From NCBI GenBank assembly GCA_003136555.1, contig PLEW01000226.1, positions 2,232-46,797 on the forward strand: 44,566 bases of DNA, read 5' to 3'. Origin of the DNA: Planctomycetota bacterium. GTDB taxonomy: Bacteria; Planctomycetota; UBA11346. The position numbers and the translations under genes were made by a program. Under the pieces are notes generated by a model. The model searched no databases. It was not told the origin of the DNA and worked only from the letters and a program-made list of their open reading frames with translations. This document shows positions 30,495 to 41,050 of this stretch, piece by piece. How positions within the stretch are numbered: the stretch's first letter is position 1; every line of letters begins with the position of its first letter.

Positions 30495-31370
30495 ATGGTC
30501 AGTACGCTCATCAACGCTGCATTCGGACCATACATCCTGCGCGACATGATCAGTGCCGGGGGGATTGCCGAAGTCTACCGTGCGACCCACCAGGAAGATC
30601 AGCGTGCGGTGGCAGTCAAGGTCATGCGCCCGGAGATGCAGGCCGACAAGTATCATCATGCCTGCTTCCGGGAGGAATTCGGCTATCTCCAGCGGCTCCA
30701 GCATGATGGACTGCCTGCGGCGCGCCGGATGGGCGAAATCAGGGGGCGGACGAGCTTCGCCATGGACTACATCGCCGGCGAACCGTTGCATCTGGCATGC
30801 AAGAAGCAGCAGAACTTCAATCACCTCGCGGCCTTCCTCGAGCTGGTCGAGGTGGTCGCCTATCTGCACTCCCAGCACGTGGTGCATGCGGACCTGAAGC
30901 TGGAGAACGTCATCCTGCGTCCGACCGGCAATCTGGTGCTGGTCGATTTCGGCAATGCGCGCGAAATGGTGACCAAGAGCTTCTTCGCCCGCATCTTCTC
31001 ACCCTCCAAGTCGCGCGTCTTCGGCACCCCGACCTACCTCGCGCCCGAGCTGATGAAGGGCGAGCAGCCGTCCTATGCCAGCGACGTCTATTCACTCGGG
31101 GTATGCGCCTTCGTCCTGCTCTCGGGAGAGCCGCCCTTCCATGCAAACAGCCGCACCGGCCGCCTCAAGGCCAACCTCAAGGAGGAGGCGCCGAGCATCC
31201 GCTCGCGCTGCACCGAACTGCCGGGCCAGGCGGCAGTCGCCATCGACCGCTGCCTGAGCAAGAGCCCCGATGAGCGTCCCGCCAGCGCCGAGAGCCTGCT
31301 GGGCATGATCAAGATGCTGGCGCCGGCGAAGAACGTCAGCACCTCAAAATTCGTCCGCACGATGAAGTGA
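30495..31370 (+). CDS. Serine/threonine protein kinase (single kinase domain, alternative GTG start at 30480)
   Basis: VAVKVM Lys, VVHADLKLENVIL catalytic loop, VDFGNAR DFG loop, GTPTYLAPEL, SDVYSLGVCAFVLLSGEPPF. Confidence 0.9.
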   Translation: MVSTLINAAFGPYILRDMISAGGIAEVYRATHQEDQRAVAVKVMRPEMQADKYHHACFREEFGYLQRLQHDGLPAARRMGEIRGRTSFAMDYIAGEPLHLACKKQQNFNHLAAFLELVEVVAYLHSQHVVHADLKLENVILRPTGNLVLVDFGNAREMVTKSFFARIFSPSKSRVFGTPTYLAPELMKGEQPSYASDVYSLGVCAFVLLSGEPPFHANSRTGRLKANLKEEAPSIRSRCTELPGQAAVAIDRCLSKSPDERPASAESLLGMIKMLAPAKNVSTSKFVRTMK

Positions 31371-31387
31371 ATGTGCGTGGTGCGCGG

Positions 31388-32560
31388 CTAGGAGCGGCGG
31401 CAGAGCTCAGTGAGCTTGTCGCCATAGCGGGCGATGCGTTTGCCTCCCAGCTGCGGCACCTGCTCGAGCTGGTCGGCCCCGTGCTGCTTGAGGTATTCCA
31501 GGGCCTTGGCCGGCAGCACCACCTGCAGCGGAACCGCACGCTCCTCGGCACGGGTGCGCCGCTCGGCCTCTCCCCGGCGCCAATCCTTCAGGCGCGCCTC
31601 GCGCTCCTCCTCCTCGGGGGCGACCTCGCGCTGGCGCGGCCGGGGCGGGACCGCTGGCGGGGTGCTGGCGGCGCTGCGCAGCGCCTGGATGAGCGCTTCG
31701 CCATGCGCACCGAGGAACCAGCTGCGCAGCCCAAGCTTCTTGAGCAGCTGGAAATTGGTCGGGACTTGGCGCGCGAGCACCAAGAGCACCTCATTGTTGA
31801 GCAGACGTCCGGGCGGCAGGTTGGCGATCTTGGCCAGGGCGTCCCTCCAGGCGTAGAGCGCGGTGAGCACGCCCAGGCTCTGGGGGGGCACCTCGCGCAC
31901 ACCCTTGATGCGCCAGAAGCCCGCGGGGTCGAAGCCACCGCTCCAGGTGGTCGCCTCCACCGCCTGGTTGGCGATCGTCACCTCCTCGTCGAGATCGGCG
32001 GCAGCCACCAGGCCGCGCAGGTGCTCGCAGACCTGCGGCAGGAAGATCACATCATCTAGGGCATAGCGCTCCGCCCCGGCAGCGAGCGGTCGGGTAGCCC
32101 AGTCGTACTGCGTATAGGCCTTGTCGAGCACCACCCCGCAGACCTTCTCCACCACCGCGCCGTATCCGGTCTTCTCCCAGCCCAACATGCTCGCCGCCTG
32201 CTGGCTGTCCCACACCCCGCGCAGGCTGATGCCGTAATCGCGCTTCAGGCAGCCGACGTCGTATTCGCCGCCATGGAGGTAGAGGGTCAGGGCCGGATCC
32301 TCGCAGGCTTGGCGCAGCGCGGACAGCGCGCTGCTGGGGGTGCGCACGCCGGCGTCATCCTGCGGTGCGTTCAGGGCCAGGGTGTCGATCAGCGCCAGGC
32401 TGCCGCCCAGGTTCAGCTGCAGCAGGCACACCCGCTCGCGGTAGACGAACATCGAGTTGGCCTCGGTATCGAGCGCGACCCAGGGTGCGGTGAGCGCGGT
32501 GCGGGCGATATCGGCAAGGCCGTCGCTGCTGCTGATCCATGATCTGGCGGGGGCATCCAT
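31388..32560 (-). CDS. RNase D-like 3'-5' exonuclease with HRDC domain
   Basis: APWVALDTEANSMFVYRERVCLLQLN, LYLHGGEYDVGCLKRDYG, YTQYDWATRPLAAGAERYALDDVIFL; HRDC-like C-terminus. ATG at 32560. Confidence 0.9.
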   Translation of the reverse strand: MDAPARSWISSSDGLADIARTALTAPWVALDTEANSMFVYRERVCLLQLNLGGSLALIDTLALNAPQDDAGVRTPSSALSALRQACEDPALTLYLHGGEYDVGCLKRDYGISLRGVWDSQQAASMLGWEKTGYGAVVEKVCGVVLDKAYTQYDWATRPLAAGAERYALDDVIFLPQVCEHLRGLVAAADLDEEVTIANQAVEATTWSGGFDPAGFWRIKGVREVPPQSLGVLTALYAWRDALAKIANLPPGRLLNNEVLLVLARQVPTNFQLLKKLGLRSWFLGAHGEALIQALRSAASTPPAVPPRPRQREVAPEEEEREARLKDWRRGEAERRTRAEERAVPLQVVLPAKALEYLKQHGADQLEQVPQLGGKRIARYGDKLTELCRRS

Positions 32561-32674
32561 GGCCGGCGATTGGAGGTCGCCTGCGGGAGATGTCCACGCC
32601 CAAATGCGCCGACCGGGGGATGCGGTCGGGGATCCTCGTCCTTGCGCTATGCCGCTGGGGTATAGACATCGGGG

Positions 32675-33139
32675 GTGCCGCGCCTGCGAACCATCATCAT
32701 CGATGAATCGGGCCGCCGACCTCGGATCAATCGGCCCAGGCTGAGCAGCGTGCTCGATGCGGCGCTGGCCGACGCGGGGATCGGCGAGGCACGGCTGACC
32801 GTCCTGCTGGTCGACCAGGCGGCATCGGCGGCGCTGCATCTGCAGCATTTCGCCGATGGCGAGGCCACCGATGTCATGACCTTCCCCGATGGCTCGGCGT
32901 CAGGACGCCGCGGCGCCATCCACCTCGGCGATCTCGCCGTCTGCGTCGACGTGGCCCTGCGCGAGGCGGACGCGAGGGCGGTGCCACTCGCCGATGAGCT
33001 GACCTTGTACATCGTGCATGGACTGCTGCACCTGCTCGGCTATGACGACCGCACCCGCGCCGCCCAGTCGCGCATGTGGGCGGCCCAGCGCCGGCTGCTC
33101 GCCGGGGTCGGCATCGCCATCGGCCGGACGCCGGGCTGA
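32675..33139 (+). CDS. ybeY: Endoribonuclease YbeY (rRNA maturation factor)
   Basis: TDVMTFPDGSASGRRGAIHLGDLAVCVDVALREA...ELTLYIVHGLLHLLGYDD. Confidence 0.9.
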   Translation: MPRLRTIIIDESGRRPRINRPRLSSVLDAALADAGIGEARLTVLLVDQAASAALHLQHFADGEATDVMTFPDGSASGRRGAIHLGDLAVCVDVALREADARAVPLADELTLYIVHGLLHLLGYDDRTRAAQSRMWAAQRRLLAGVGIAIGRTPG

Positions 33140-33165
33140 CCCCACGCCGATGGGCCTGGCATGCC

Positions 33166-34710
33166 TCACGGGTCCTGGGCCGTCCTGAGCCACTGCTCGA
33201 ACACCTCGTGCAGGGCCTCATGGCTGATGCCCAGGTAGTCCGAGCGAGTGGCCCATGGTGCGCCCCAGGTAGCTGTCGCGCAGGAAGTCGATGAAGTCGG
33301 CACGGTAGCGCCGCCCGGCGGCCTCCATGCAGCACTCCACCACTGCCCCGGCTGCGGCATAGGTGAGATCCGGCTGGGTCGTCGCCGACCAGGCCGCAGT
33401 GACCGCGATCGCCATCAGCTGCTCGAGGGAGAGGGCGCGGCCGGCAGCGCGCTGGTCGAAGTAGCACTGCACCTGGCGGATCTCGCTCAGGATGCCCAGC
33501 CGCATGGCGCCGTGCTCGAAGCGCGGCGATTGCGAATAGGCTGCCACGCCTTCGACCAGCCAGGCGGGGCCGTTGTTCACGTGGCTGAAGGCATGCAGGA
33601 CCTGGTGGGTGAACTCGTGGTAGACCACCTCCTGGTGGCCAGCGAAGAAGAAGGAGGAGTTGGCCGACGGGATCCACATGCCGGCCGACCAGCCGGCGTC
33701 GATGCCGCTGGGCAGCGAGGCGCGGTAGTCCTCCTGGTTGCGCGCACCGCTCACCGCCAGGCGATCATGGTCGAGCAGGCCGAAGATCAGCCTCACGTCG
33801 CTCTTGTCCTTGGCGAAGAAGGAGGCATAGGAGGCGAAGATCTCGCCGTAGAAGGTCTCGAGGCGGTTGGCGACCTCGACCAGTTGGCTGAGCGAGGCGG
33901 TGCCGCGGACCTCGAGGTTCTCGGTGCGCAGCACCCAGGGCTTGTCGCGCATGGCATGCACCCGTTCGGCATCCGCCAGGGTGGTCCAGCGGCGCTCCTG
34001 CATGTCGAACTACTCGCCGCGCTCATAGCGGGCGCGCTCCCTGGCCAGCATGCAGCCGCTGGTTGCGTCCCAGATGAAGCCGGCCTTGACCGCCTCCATG
34101 TCCTTCGGTCCATACCAGCGATCGCCGACCTTGGTCAGGTTGAGGGCATGGCGCAGCCCCGGGTGGTCGGGCGCGAAGGTGAGGACCTGGTCGAGGCAGT
34201 CGTGGGCGATGTCGTAGACCCCGGCATCGAGCGCCAGCTGACCGAGGCGCTCGGTCGGCAGGACGAAGAGCTCGCATTTGGGCTCGACCAGGGTCGCCCA
34301 TGCCGCCTTCGCCCTGGCCTCGGCGGCGCCCGGCTCCTGCGCCAGCTGTGCGGCGGCGGTGCGCAAGGTGTCGACCAGGGTCGGATCGAGGCGATGGATG
34401 AAGGCCGCCATGCGTGCGAACAGCAGATCCTGGCCCGGGACGCGGTGGTCTTTCGCCTTGTCGACGATCTCGAGGGCGATCTTCAGCGCCTTGCGGGCGC
34501 GCTCGAGCTGGTCGTGGATGGCATCGGCGGTCAGGCCAGCGCGTCCAGCGCGCAGGCGCGCGCGGTCATCGAGCCAGTGCTGCATCGCGGCATCGACCGC
34601 TGCGGGGGGGGCCTGGGCGCTCGCCGCCTCCAGACGGGCGGCGCTGCCGAGCAGGCAGGCGCAGGCGAGCAGCAGGTGGACGCTGAGCGGGAGCAGGGGG
34701 GAGGTGGCAC
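33166..34710 (-). pseudogene. Secreted gluzincin (peptidase MA / DUF1570-like) gene, split by in-frame TAG (34010-34012), a frameshift near 33238-33246, and an apparent 1-nt shortfall at a C6 tract (34696-34701)
   Basis: ORFs 34010..34585 and 33218..34003 share one frame separated only by TAG: ...RARYERGE*FDMQERRWTTLADAE. HEFTH zinc motif in EVVYHEFTHQVLHAFSHVNNGPAWLVEGVAAYSQ. The natural C-terminus continues in another frame as SDYLGISHEALHEVFEQWLRTAQDP*. Confidence 0.75.
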
Positions 34711-34793
34711 AGGCAGGTCCTGATGGGGCTACCGGCGCTGGACACGGCCATGCGGCATGGCCTGGAGCCGAGCGTCAGCGAGAGCGGCGCTCT

Positions 34794-35468
34794 TCAAGGG
34801 ATGCCGATGTACTTGTGGATCTGCAGGCTCAGCCGGCAGCCATGGCGATAGCACAGCGCCAGGCAGCGCTCCAGATGGCGCTGGTAGAGTTCGCCTGAAG
34901 GGCCCTGGTCGGGGCAGGTGGGCTGGAGGAACACCGGCTTGCCGCTCGCCAGCGCCCGCTCCAGGAAGCTCTCCTGATCGGGGATCAGCACCTTCCACCA
35001 ATCCGCCTCGACCACCACCTCCTGGCCGGCGATGCGCTTGGGGCTGCAGCTGATGAAGACATTGGCGGGGCGCACCGGGCATGGGCGGGTGCCATTGGTC
35101 TCGATGTCGACCCAGCGGAAGGCGGCGCCAAGCGTTGCGAGCAGTTCGCCATCGGCCTGCAGCAGCGGTTCGCCGCCGGTCAGCACCAAGCCGAGGGTGC
35201 CGGTACTCCCGCGCCCAGAGCGCCCCGGTCCCGGTCCCGACTCCGGTACCAGGGCAGCCAGGCGCTCGCTGATGGCGGCGGCATCGAGCGGCTCGCCGCC
35301 GAGGAAATCGGTATCGCAGTAGGGGCAGGCGGAAGTCGCGCGCTTCTCCGGCCGTCCATCCCAGGCATTGCAGCCGGCCAAGCGCAGGAACAGGCAGGGC
35401 ATGCCGGCGTGCAGGCCCTCGCCCTGCAGGGTCGGCCCGAACAGCGATTTCACCTGGTAGCGGCGCAT
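34794..35468 (-). CDS. queE: 7-carboxy-7-deazaguanine synthase QueE (radical SAM)
   Basis: KSLFGPTLQGEGLHAGMPCLFLRLAGCNAWDGRPEKRATSACPYCDTDF (CX14CX2C), VLTGGEPLLQ, DIETNGT. Confidence 0.92.
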   Translation of the reverse strand: MRRYQVKSLFGPTLQGEGLHAGMPCLFLRLAGCNAWDGRPEKRATSACPYCDTDFLGGEPLDAAAISERLAALVPESGPGPGRSGRGSTGTLGLVLTGGEPLLQADGELLATLGAAFRWVDIETNGTRPCPVRPANVFISCSPKRIAGQEVVVEADWWKVLIPDQESFLERALASGKPVFLQPTCPDQGPSGELYQRHLERCLALCYRHGCRLSLQIHKYIGIP

Positions 35469-35789
35469 TCAATGCCCCATCCCGGAGAGCAGGTGGTCGA
35501 TCGTCCCGCTGGTGTACAGCCACCATGCCGCCACCGCGATGGCGAGGATGATGCCCAGCGAGACCAGCGCCTGCACCCATGCGGGCGTGGCGGGCGGGCG
35601 CTTGCAGGCCGAGCAGATGAAGATCATGGTCGCATCCGGGTCGGCCTGGCGGCGATAGGCATTGACGATCCAGCTGAAGGGGCCAGACGAGGAGACCTCC
35701 TCGTAGGACCCTTCGTGCAGATGGTGCCACCGGCAGCAGCGTCTGCACAGTCGGTGGATGGTGGGGTTCGGCAATCCTTCGACCGGCAT
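35469..35789 (-). CDS. Small zinc-ribbon membrane protein of unknown function
   Basis: MPVEGLPNPTIHRLCRRCCRWHHL...IFICSACKRPPATPAWVQALVSLGIILAIAVAAWWLY: CxxC pairs plus one transmembrane helix; adjacent to queE on the same strand. Confidence 0.65.
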   Translation of the reverse strand: MPVEGLPNPTIHRLCRRCCRWHHLHEGSYEEVSSSGPFSWIVNAYRRQADPDATMIFICSACKRPPATPAWVQALVSLGIILAIAVAAWWLYTSGTIDHLLSGMGH

Positions 35790-35864
35790 GAGCCTTTCAT
35801 CGTTGGCCGGTCGTGGAGATGGCACAAGCGGATTTTCCCGAGCCTCCACGCCTGCCGGTCGGGG

Positions 35865-36422
35865 TCAGGGCAGGCGGGCCACCATGATGAAATCGTCCAA
35901 GGTGAAGCCGTGGCCGATGGCCAGGTCGACCGCGGAGCGGATGGTGTAGCCGGCCTTGAAGTAGAAGTTGATGGCCTTGATGTTGCGCCGATTGACCGTC
36001 AGGGTGATCTCGTGGAAGCCGCGCGCTTGCGCCAGCTCGACGATATGGGTCATGAAGGCGCGCCCGTAGCCCTGCCCATGCAGCTCGGGGTCGAGGTAGA
36101 AGGAGCGCAGCACCAGCTCATGCGGGGCATCATCGGCCTTGGCCAGGGCGGCGTAGCCGATCGCCGTGCCGGCCGTGCGCAGTATCAGGAAGCTGTGTCC
36201 GGGCTTGGCCGCCTCGGCCTCGAGCTTGTCCGGGGAGTAGCGGCTGGCGAGCATGTACTCGATCTGCCGCTGCGAGATGATGCCGGGATAGTGCTTGCGC
36301 CAGATCCTCGTCGCCAGGGCGGCGATGGTCCCCAGGTCACCGGTCCCGGCCAGCTCGATGCTCAGGCCGGCGAGCGGATCGCGTTGCGGGGCCGAGGTGG
36401 GTGCGTGCGTCATCGGTGGCAT
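35865..36422 (-). CDS. GNAT-family N-acetyltransferase
   Basis: LRSFYLDPELHGQGYGRAFMTHIVELAQARGFHEITLTVNRRNIKAINFYFKAGYTI. Confidence 0.92.
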   Translation of the reverse strand: MPPMTHAPTSAPQRDPLAGLSIELAGTGDLGTIAALATRIWRKHYPGIISQRQIEYMLASRYSPDKLEAEAAKPGHSFLILRTAGTAIGYAALAKADDAPHELVLRSFYLDPELHGQGYGRAFMTHIVELAQARGFHEITLTVNRRNIKAINFYFKAGYTIRSAVDLAIGHGFTLDDFIMVARLP

Positions 36423-36647
36423 GCGGGATGGGCGAGGTGTCGTTCCTCCGCCATCCTAGCCGGGCATGGTGGGCTATCCAGCTGCAGTTGCCCCCGGCAC
36501 CCGCTTGACCGGCTGCGACGACCGCGCCCCGCTCCAGCGCGACCGGCCGCGCTTCGGATCGCGCCCGAACCTGCACCTGGATGGTCAGGACGCCACCTCG
36601 CATGCCGGGCCGCCGCGCTGCATCCGGCGTAGCCGCGCCATGCCGGC

Positions 36648-39600
36648 TCATCCGGCGTAGGGACCGGCTCCCGGCACGGTGGGCGCCAGTTCGCGTTCGC
36701 TATCCCCCAGCTTGCCGACCTCCTCGAACTTGACGCTGATCTTGGTCGATACGCCGGGCTCGTTCTGGGTCACGCCGTAGATGGCATCGGCACGCTGCAT
36801 GGTGCGCTTCTTGTGCGTGACGACGATGAACTGCGAGCCGAGCCCGCTGCCTGCGGCTCCGCGGACGAATTCCCGCAGCATGCTGCAGTAGACATCGACA
36901 TTCGCCTCGTCCAGCGGCGCATCGACCTCGTCCAGGATGCAGAATGGGCTGGGCTTGGTCTGGTAGACGGCGAACAGCAGGGCGATGGCGGTCAGCGCCT
37001 TCTCACCGCCGGAGAGCTGGGTGATGATCTTGGGATTCTTGCCCGGCGGCTGCGCGACGATCTCCAGGCCGGCCTCGAGGATGTCCAGCGGCTCGGCCTT
37101 GCGCGTGATGACCTCGCCCTCGGGGGTGGTCTCGGTGATCGCCTCGGGCTGCTCCAGCACGAGGTCCGCCCGCCCGCCGCCGAAGAGCTTGCGGAAGAGC
37201 TCCTGGAAGTTCTTGCGCACCTCGCGGAAGGTGGTCTGGAACAGCGCGCGGCTGACATCGTTGATCTGCTCGATGATGCCCTCGAGCTTCTCCGCCGCAT
37301 TGCCGAGATCGCTGTACTGCTGATCGAGGAAGGTCTCGCGCGCCTGGACCTCCTTGAGCTCATCGATGGCGGCGAGATTGACCGGTCCCAGCGCGGTGAG
37401 CTCCTGCTCGGTGTCATTGAGCTGCTTGCGCAGCGCCGGCCAATCGAGGTCGGCCGGCCGCTGGTAGTTGGCAAAGGCCTCGCTGAGCACTAGCTGGTAG
37501 TCGTCGAGGATGCGTTGGCTGAGACCCTCGATGCGGACCTTGGCCTCGCTGGCCTTGACCTCGAGCTGGTGGATCTCCTGCTCGCAGCTGCGCTGGCGTG
37601 CGGAGAGGCTGCGGCCAAGCTGGCGCTGCTCCTCGGCGCCATTGCGCAGCTGGTCGCGCTCCTTGATCAGGGCGTTGAGCCGCTCGCTCAGCGATCCGAG
37701 CGCCGCCGACTCCTCGGCATGGATGCGCCTATTATCCGCCTCCGCGGTGCGCAGCTCGACGCGCTTGAGGTCGTGGGTGGCGAGACGCCGGCCACGCTCG
37801 CCCTGCTGGTCTTCGAGCTCCTGGAGGCTGCGGACCAGGTGGCTGAGGTGGTTGCGCACCGCCTCCTGCCGCTCATGGGTAGTGGCGAGCGAGACGCGCA
37901 GGTTGTTGACCTCTTCCTGCACGCGATTGCGGGCGGCGGCCTTGGACTCGAGGTCGGACTGCAGGCGCACGATGTCGAGCGACAGCTTGCGGTTGAGGGC
38001 GCTGAACCATTCATTCTGGCCGAGCAGGTCGCGCGCCTCGGCCTCGATCTTGGCCATCTCCGCGGCGATCTCCTCGAGCTCGGCGCCGAAGCTGCTGGTG
38101 GCCTCCTCGAGATGGAGCCGGTCGCGCTCCGCCTTCATCAGCTGCGCCTTGACCTCGCCGACGTTGCGGTCCGCCTGCTGGATGGCCCGGCGCTGCTCCT
38201 CGACCTGGAGCGAGAGCTCGAAGCCCTGCTTCTTGGCGAGATCGCGCGCCTCGCCGATCGACTTCTTGCGCTCGGTCAGGTCGCGCAGCTGCTCCTCGAG
38301 CTTGCGGATCTCGCTCTTGCGGCTCACCAGGCCGCCGGCCTCGGCGCCCTGCTGGCGGCCACCGGTCATCGCCCCACCGGGATTGATCACATCGCCATCG
38401 ATGGTGACCAGGCGGCAGTAGAGGCGGTGGTTGCGCCGCAGGGCGATGGCGTGGTCGAGCGATTCGACCAGGAGCACATTGCCGAGCAGGTGCTCGAAGG
38501 CGTTCTTGAAGCGCTTGTCGTACTCGACCAGGCGGCTGGCGATTCCGATCACCCCCGGTTCGCGCAGCACGTCGTCGGCTACCCGCTCGCCGCCCTGGAT
38601 GTCGTCGAGCGGCAGGAAGGTGGCGCGGCCGCGGCGTTCGCGCTTGAGGAAGGTGATCGCGTCGCGGGCCGCCTCCTGGGTCTCGGTGACGATGTTCTGC
38701 GCCTGGCCGCCCAGGGCGGTCTCGATCGCCACCACGTACTCGTCGGGTACGCGGCAGAGATCGGCGACCATGCCCAGGATGCCCGGGAAGCGGTCCATCT
38801 GCTGGAGGATGTCCTTGACCCCGCGGAACACCCCTTCGGCGCGCCGTTCCTGCTCCTGGAACAGGCGCAGTCCGGTCTCCGCACGCGCTTCCTGGTGGCG
38901 CAGCTCGTTGAGCTCGCCATCGAGGCGGTTGCCCTCGGCCAGGGCGGTCTCGCGCGCCCTGATGCCCTCGTCGAGCCGGGTATGGGCCTCGACGGCGCCG
39001 AGCATGCCGGAGTCGAGCGCCTGCTTGGCCGCGGCCTCGGCGACGCGCGCCTGCACCAGCGCGCCGGTCTGGCCGCCGGAACGCTCCTCGAGGCGCTTGC
39101 GGCGATCTGCGGTCGCCTGGCGGCCGCTGGCGACGCGACCCTGTTCTGCTTCCACGCGCGAGAGTTCGCGCAGGCATTCGACCTGCTTGGCCTTGATGTC
39201 CTCGACCGTGGCGACGATGCCATCGACCTCCGCCATCGCGCGATCGAGCTGCTCACGGCAGGTGCGCAGAGTCTGCGCCAGCGCCTGGTCGCCATCGCCG
39301 CCGGTCTCGACCGCCTGCATCGACTGCTCGGCGGTGGCGTGCTCGGCTCTCAGGGCGTCGATCTTGGCGCCGACGGCGGTCAGCGCATTGCGGTCCTCGG
39401 CCTCCTGCTGATCGATCTCCACCAGGCGGTACTTGGCGTCCTGGGCGCGCGATTCGGCGACGTCCCTCCGGCTCTGGGCATCCGCCCGCGTCGCCTCCAG
39501 GGTGCGGATGTCGTTCTCCAGCGACACCAGACGCAGGTCGGCGGTGGCGAGATCGGCCTCCAGCTGGCCGAGCTTGCTCGCCAGCTCGGCTTGGCTGGTC

Positions 39601-40364
39601 GCCAGCTCCTCGCCGCGGCGCAGGTGGCCGCTGAGCTCTCCGCTCAGGCGGCCGAACTCCTCGAGGGTGAAGGCCATGCGCAGCTCGCGGGCCTGGGCCG
39701 AGAGCTCCTGATAGCGCAACGCCGCCGCCGCCTGCCGGGTCACCGCCTTGACCCGCCGGCGCACCTCCCCGAGGACCTCGCCGATGCGCTGCAGATCGAG
39801 TTCGACGCGTTCGAGCTTTCTGAGCGCGACCTTGCGACGGGCCTTGTAGCGCGAGATCCCGGCAGCCTCCTCGAGGATGATGCGGCGGTCCTTGGTGTTG
39901 GATTCGAGGATGAAGCCGACGCGGCCCTGCTCGATCACCGAATAGGCGGCGGTCCCCACCCCGGTATCCATGAACAGCTCTTTGATGTCCTTGAGCCGGC
40001 AGATCTTGCCGTTGAGGAAGTACGAGCTGGTGCCGTCCCGGGTCAGCCGGCGGGTGATCGCCACCTCATCGCTGAGGTTGCCGTCGAGCTTTATGCGGTC
40101 GCCGATCTGGTCGAGCACCAGGGAGACCTCGGCCAGGGCCATGCCCCGACGGGTGGCGCAGCCGTTGAAGATGACATCGGTCATGTCCTCGCCGCGCAGC
40201 GCCTTGGCCGATTGCTCGCCGATCACCCACTTGATCGCGTCGACGATGTTCGACTTGCCGCAGCCGTTCGGGCCGATCACGGCGGTGATGCCGTCTTCGA
40301 AGTCGAAGGTCATGCGGTCCGCGAAGGACTTGAAGCCGAAGGTCTCGAGACGCTTGAGCCGCAT
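36648..40364 (-). CDS. smc: Chromosome segregation protein SMC
   Basis: Walker [39 protein letters not shown]; coiled coils flanking a hinge; [40 protein letters not shown]. Confidence 0.97.
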   Translation of the reverse strand: MRLKRLETFGFKSFADRMTFDFEDGITAVIGPNGCGKSNIVDAIKWVIGEQSAKALRGEDMTDVIFNGCATRRGMALAEVSLVLDQIGDRIKLDGNLSDEVAITRRLTRDGTSSYFLNGKICRLKDIKELFMDTGVGTAAYSVIEQGRVGFILESNTKDRRIILEEAAGISRYKARRKVALRKLERVELDLQRIGEVLGEVRRRVKAVTRQAAAALRYQELSAQARELRMAFTLEEFGRLSGELSGHLRRGEELATSQAELASKLGQLEADLATADLRLVSLENDIRTLEATRADAQSRRDVAESRAQDAKYRLVEIDQQEAEDRNALTAVGAKIDALRAEHATAEQSMQAVETGGDGDQALAQTLRTCREQLDRAMAEVDGIVATVEDIKAKQVECLRELSRVEAEQGRVASGRQATADRRKRLEERSGGQTGALVQARVAEAAAKQALDSGMLGAVEAHTRLDEGIRARETALAEGNRLDGELNELRHQEARAETGLRLFQEQERRAEGVFRGVKDILQQMDRFPGILGMVADLCRVPDEYVVAIETALGGQAQNIVTETQEAARDAITFLKRERRGRATFLPLDDIQGGERVADDVLREPGVIGIASRLVEYDKRFKNAFEHLLGNVLLVESLDHAIALRRNHRLYCRLVTIDGDVINPGGAMTGGRQQGAEAGGLVSRKSEIRKLEEQLRDLTERKKSIGEARDLAKKQGFELSLQVEEQRRAIQQADRNVGEVKAQLMKAERDRLHLEEATSSFGAELEEIAAEMAKIEAEARDLLGQNEWFSALNRKLSLDIVRLQSDLESKAAARNRVQEEVNNLRVSLATTHERQEAVRNHLSHLVRSLQELEDQQGERGRRLATHDLKRVELRTAEADNRRIHAEESAALGSLSERLNALIKERDQLRNGAEEQRQLGRSLSARQRSCEQEIHQLEVKASEAKVRIEGLSQRILDDYQLVLSEAFANYQRPADLDWPALRKQLNDTEQELTALGPVNLAAIDELKEVQARETFLDQQYSDLGNAAEKLEGIIEQINDVSRALFQTTFREVRKNFQELFRKLFGGGRADLVLEQPEAITETTPEGEVITRKAEPLDILEAGLEIVAQPPGKNPKIITQLSGGEKALTAIALLFAVYQTKPSPFCILDEVDAPLDEANVDVYCSMLREFVRGAAGSGLGSQFIVVTHKKRTMQRADAIYGVTQNEPGVSTKISVKFEEVGKLGDSERELAPTVPGAGPYAG

Positions 40365-40483
40365 GCACGCTCCTAGCGCGGCAGGCTAGCAGTCCCGGCT
40401 CGGGAGCAAGGCCGACCCGTCCGGACTGCCGGCTGGTGGGGACTCAGGCTTCCAACTCCAGATGTGGTGGGCATGCTGCTGCC

Positions 40484-40936
40484 ATGCCCCTCGTACCCAT
40501 CACCACGCTGCCGCATTTCGCCGGCCTCACCCTGCCGCAGTACGCCTCCTCCGGCGCTGCCGGGCTGGACCTCCAGGCGGCGATCGATGCGCCGATCGAG
40601 CTCTTGCCCGGTGCCCGCGCCCTGGTCCCCACTGGCATCAGCATCGCCGTACCCCCGCTCTTCGAGGCCCAGGTGCGGGCGCGCTCGGGCCTGGCGCTCA
40701 AGTCGGGCCTGGCGGTGCTCAACAGCCCGGGCACCATCGACAGCGATTACCGCGGCGAGGTGAAGGTCATCCTCGCCAACCTCTCAAGCGACCCCTTCTG
40801 CGTGGTGCGCGGGTTGCGTATCGCCCAGCTGGTGCTCGCACCGGTGGCGCGCATCGAATGGCAGCCGGTCGACAGCCTGGATGCCACCGCCCGCGGTGCG
40901 GGCGGCTTCGGCTCGACGGGCACGGGAGCCCGCTAG
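40484..40936 (+). CDS. dut: dUTP diphosphatase
   Basis: [67 protein letters not shown]. Confidence 0.95.
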   Translation: MPLVPITTLPHFAGLTLPQYASSGAAGLDLQAAIDAPIELLPGARALVPTGISIAVPPLFEAQVRARSGLALKSGLAVLNSPGTIDSDYRGEVKVILANLSSDPFCVVRGLRIAQLVLAPVARIEWQPVDSLDATARGAGGFGSTGTGAR

Positions 40937-41050
40937 TGGCATCCCGCGCCGGCCATTGCCGCTGCCGGCGGCCGGATGGGGGCGCCTCCGCCGCAGCGGC
41001 GCGGCAGCTCCCTGCCGCCGGGTGGCATCCCCCCCAGACCCAGGTGAGCG

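Noticed and set aside
33248-34723. 491-aa plus-strand ORF opposite the interrupted peptidase
   Set aside because: Looks like an intact gene only because its opposite strand is GC-rich coding DNA; the minus strand carries HEFTH and the signal peptide.
36613-36660. Direct repeat catccggcgtag
   Set aside because: Only 12 nt, two copies at the smc 3' end; not enough to call a mobile or regulatory element.
37515-40376. 953-aa plus-strand ORF
   Set aside because: Exact antisense shadow of smc, with low-complexity L/A/D-rich translation typical of the opposite strand of GC-rich coding DNA.
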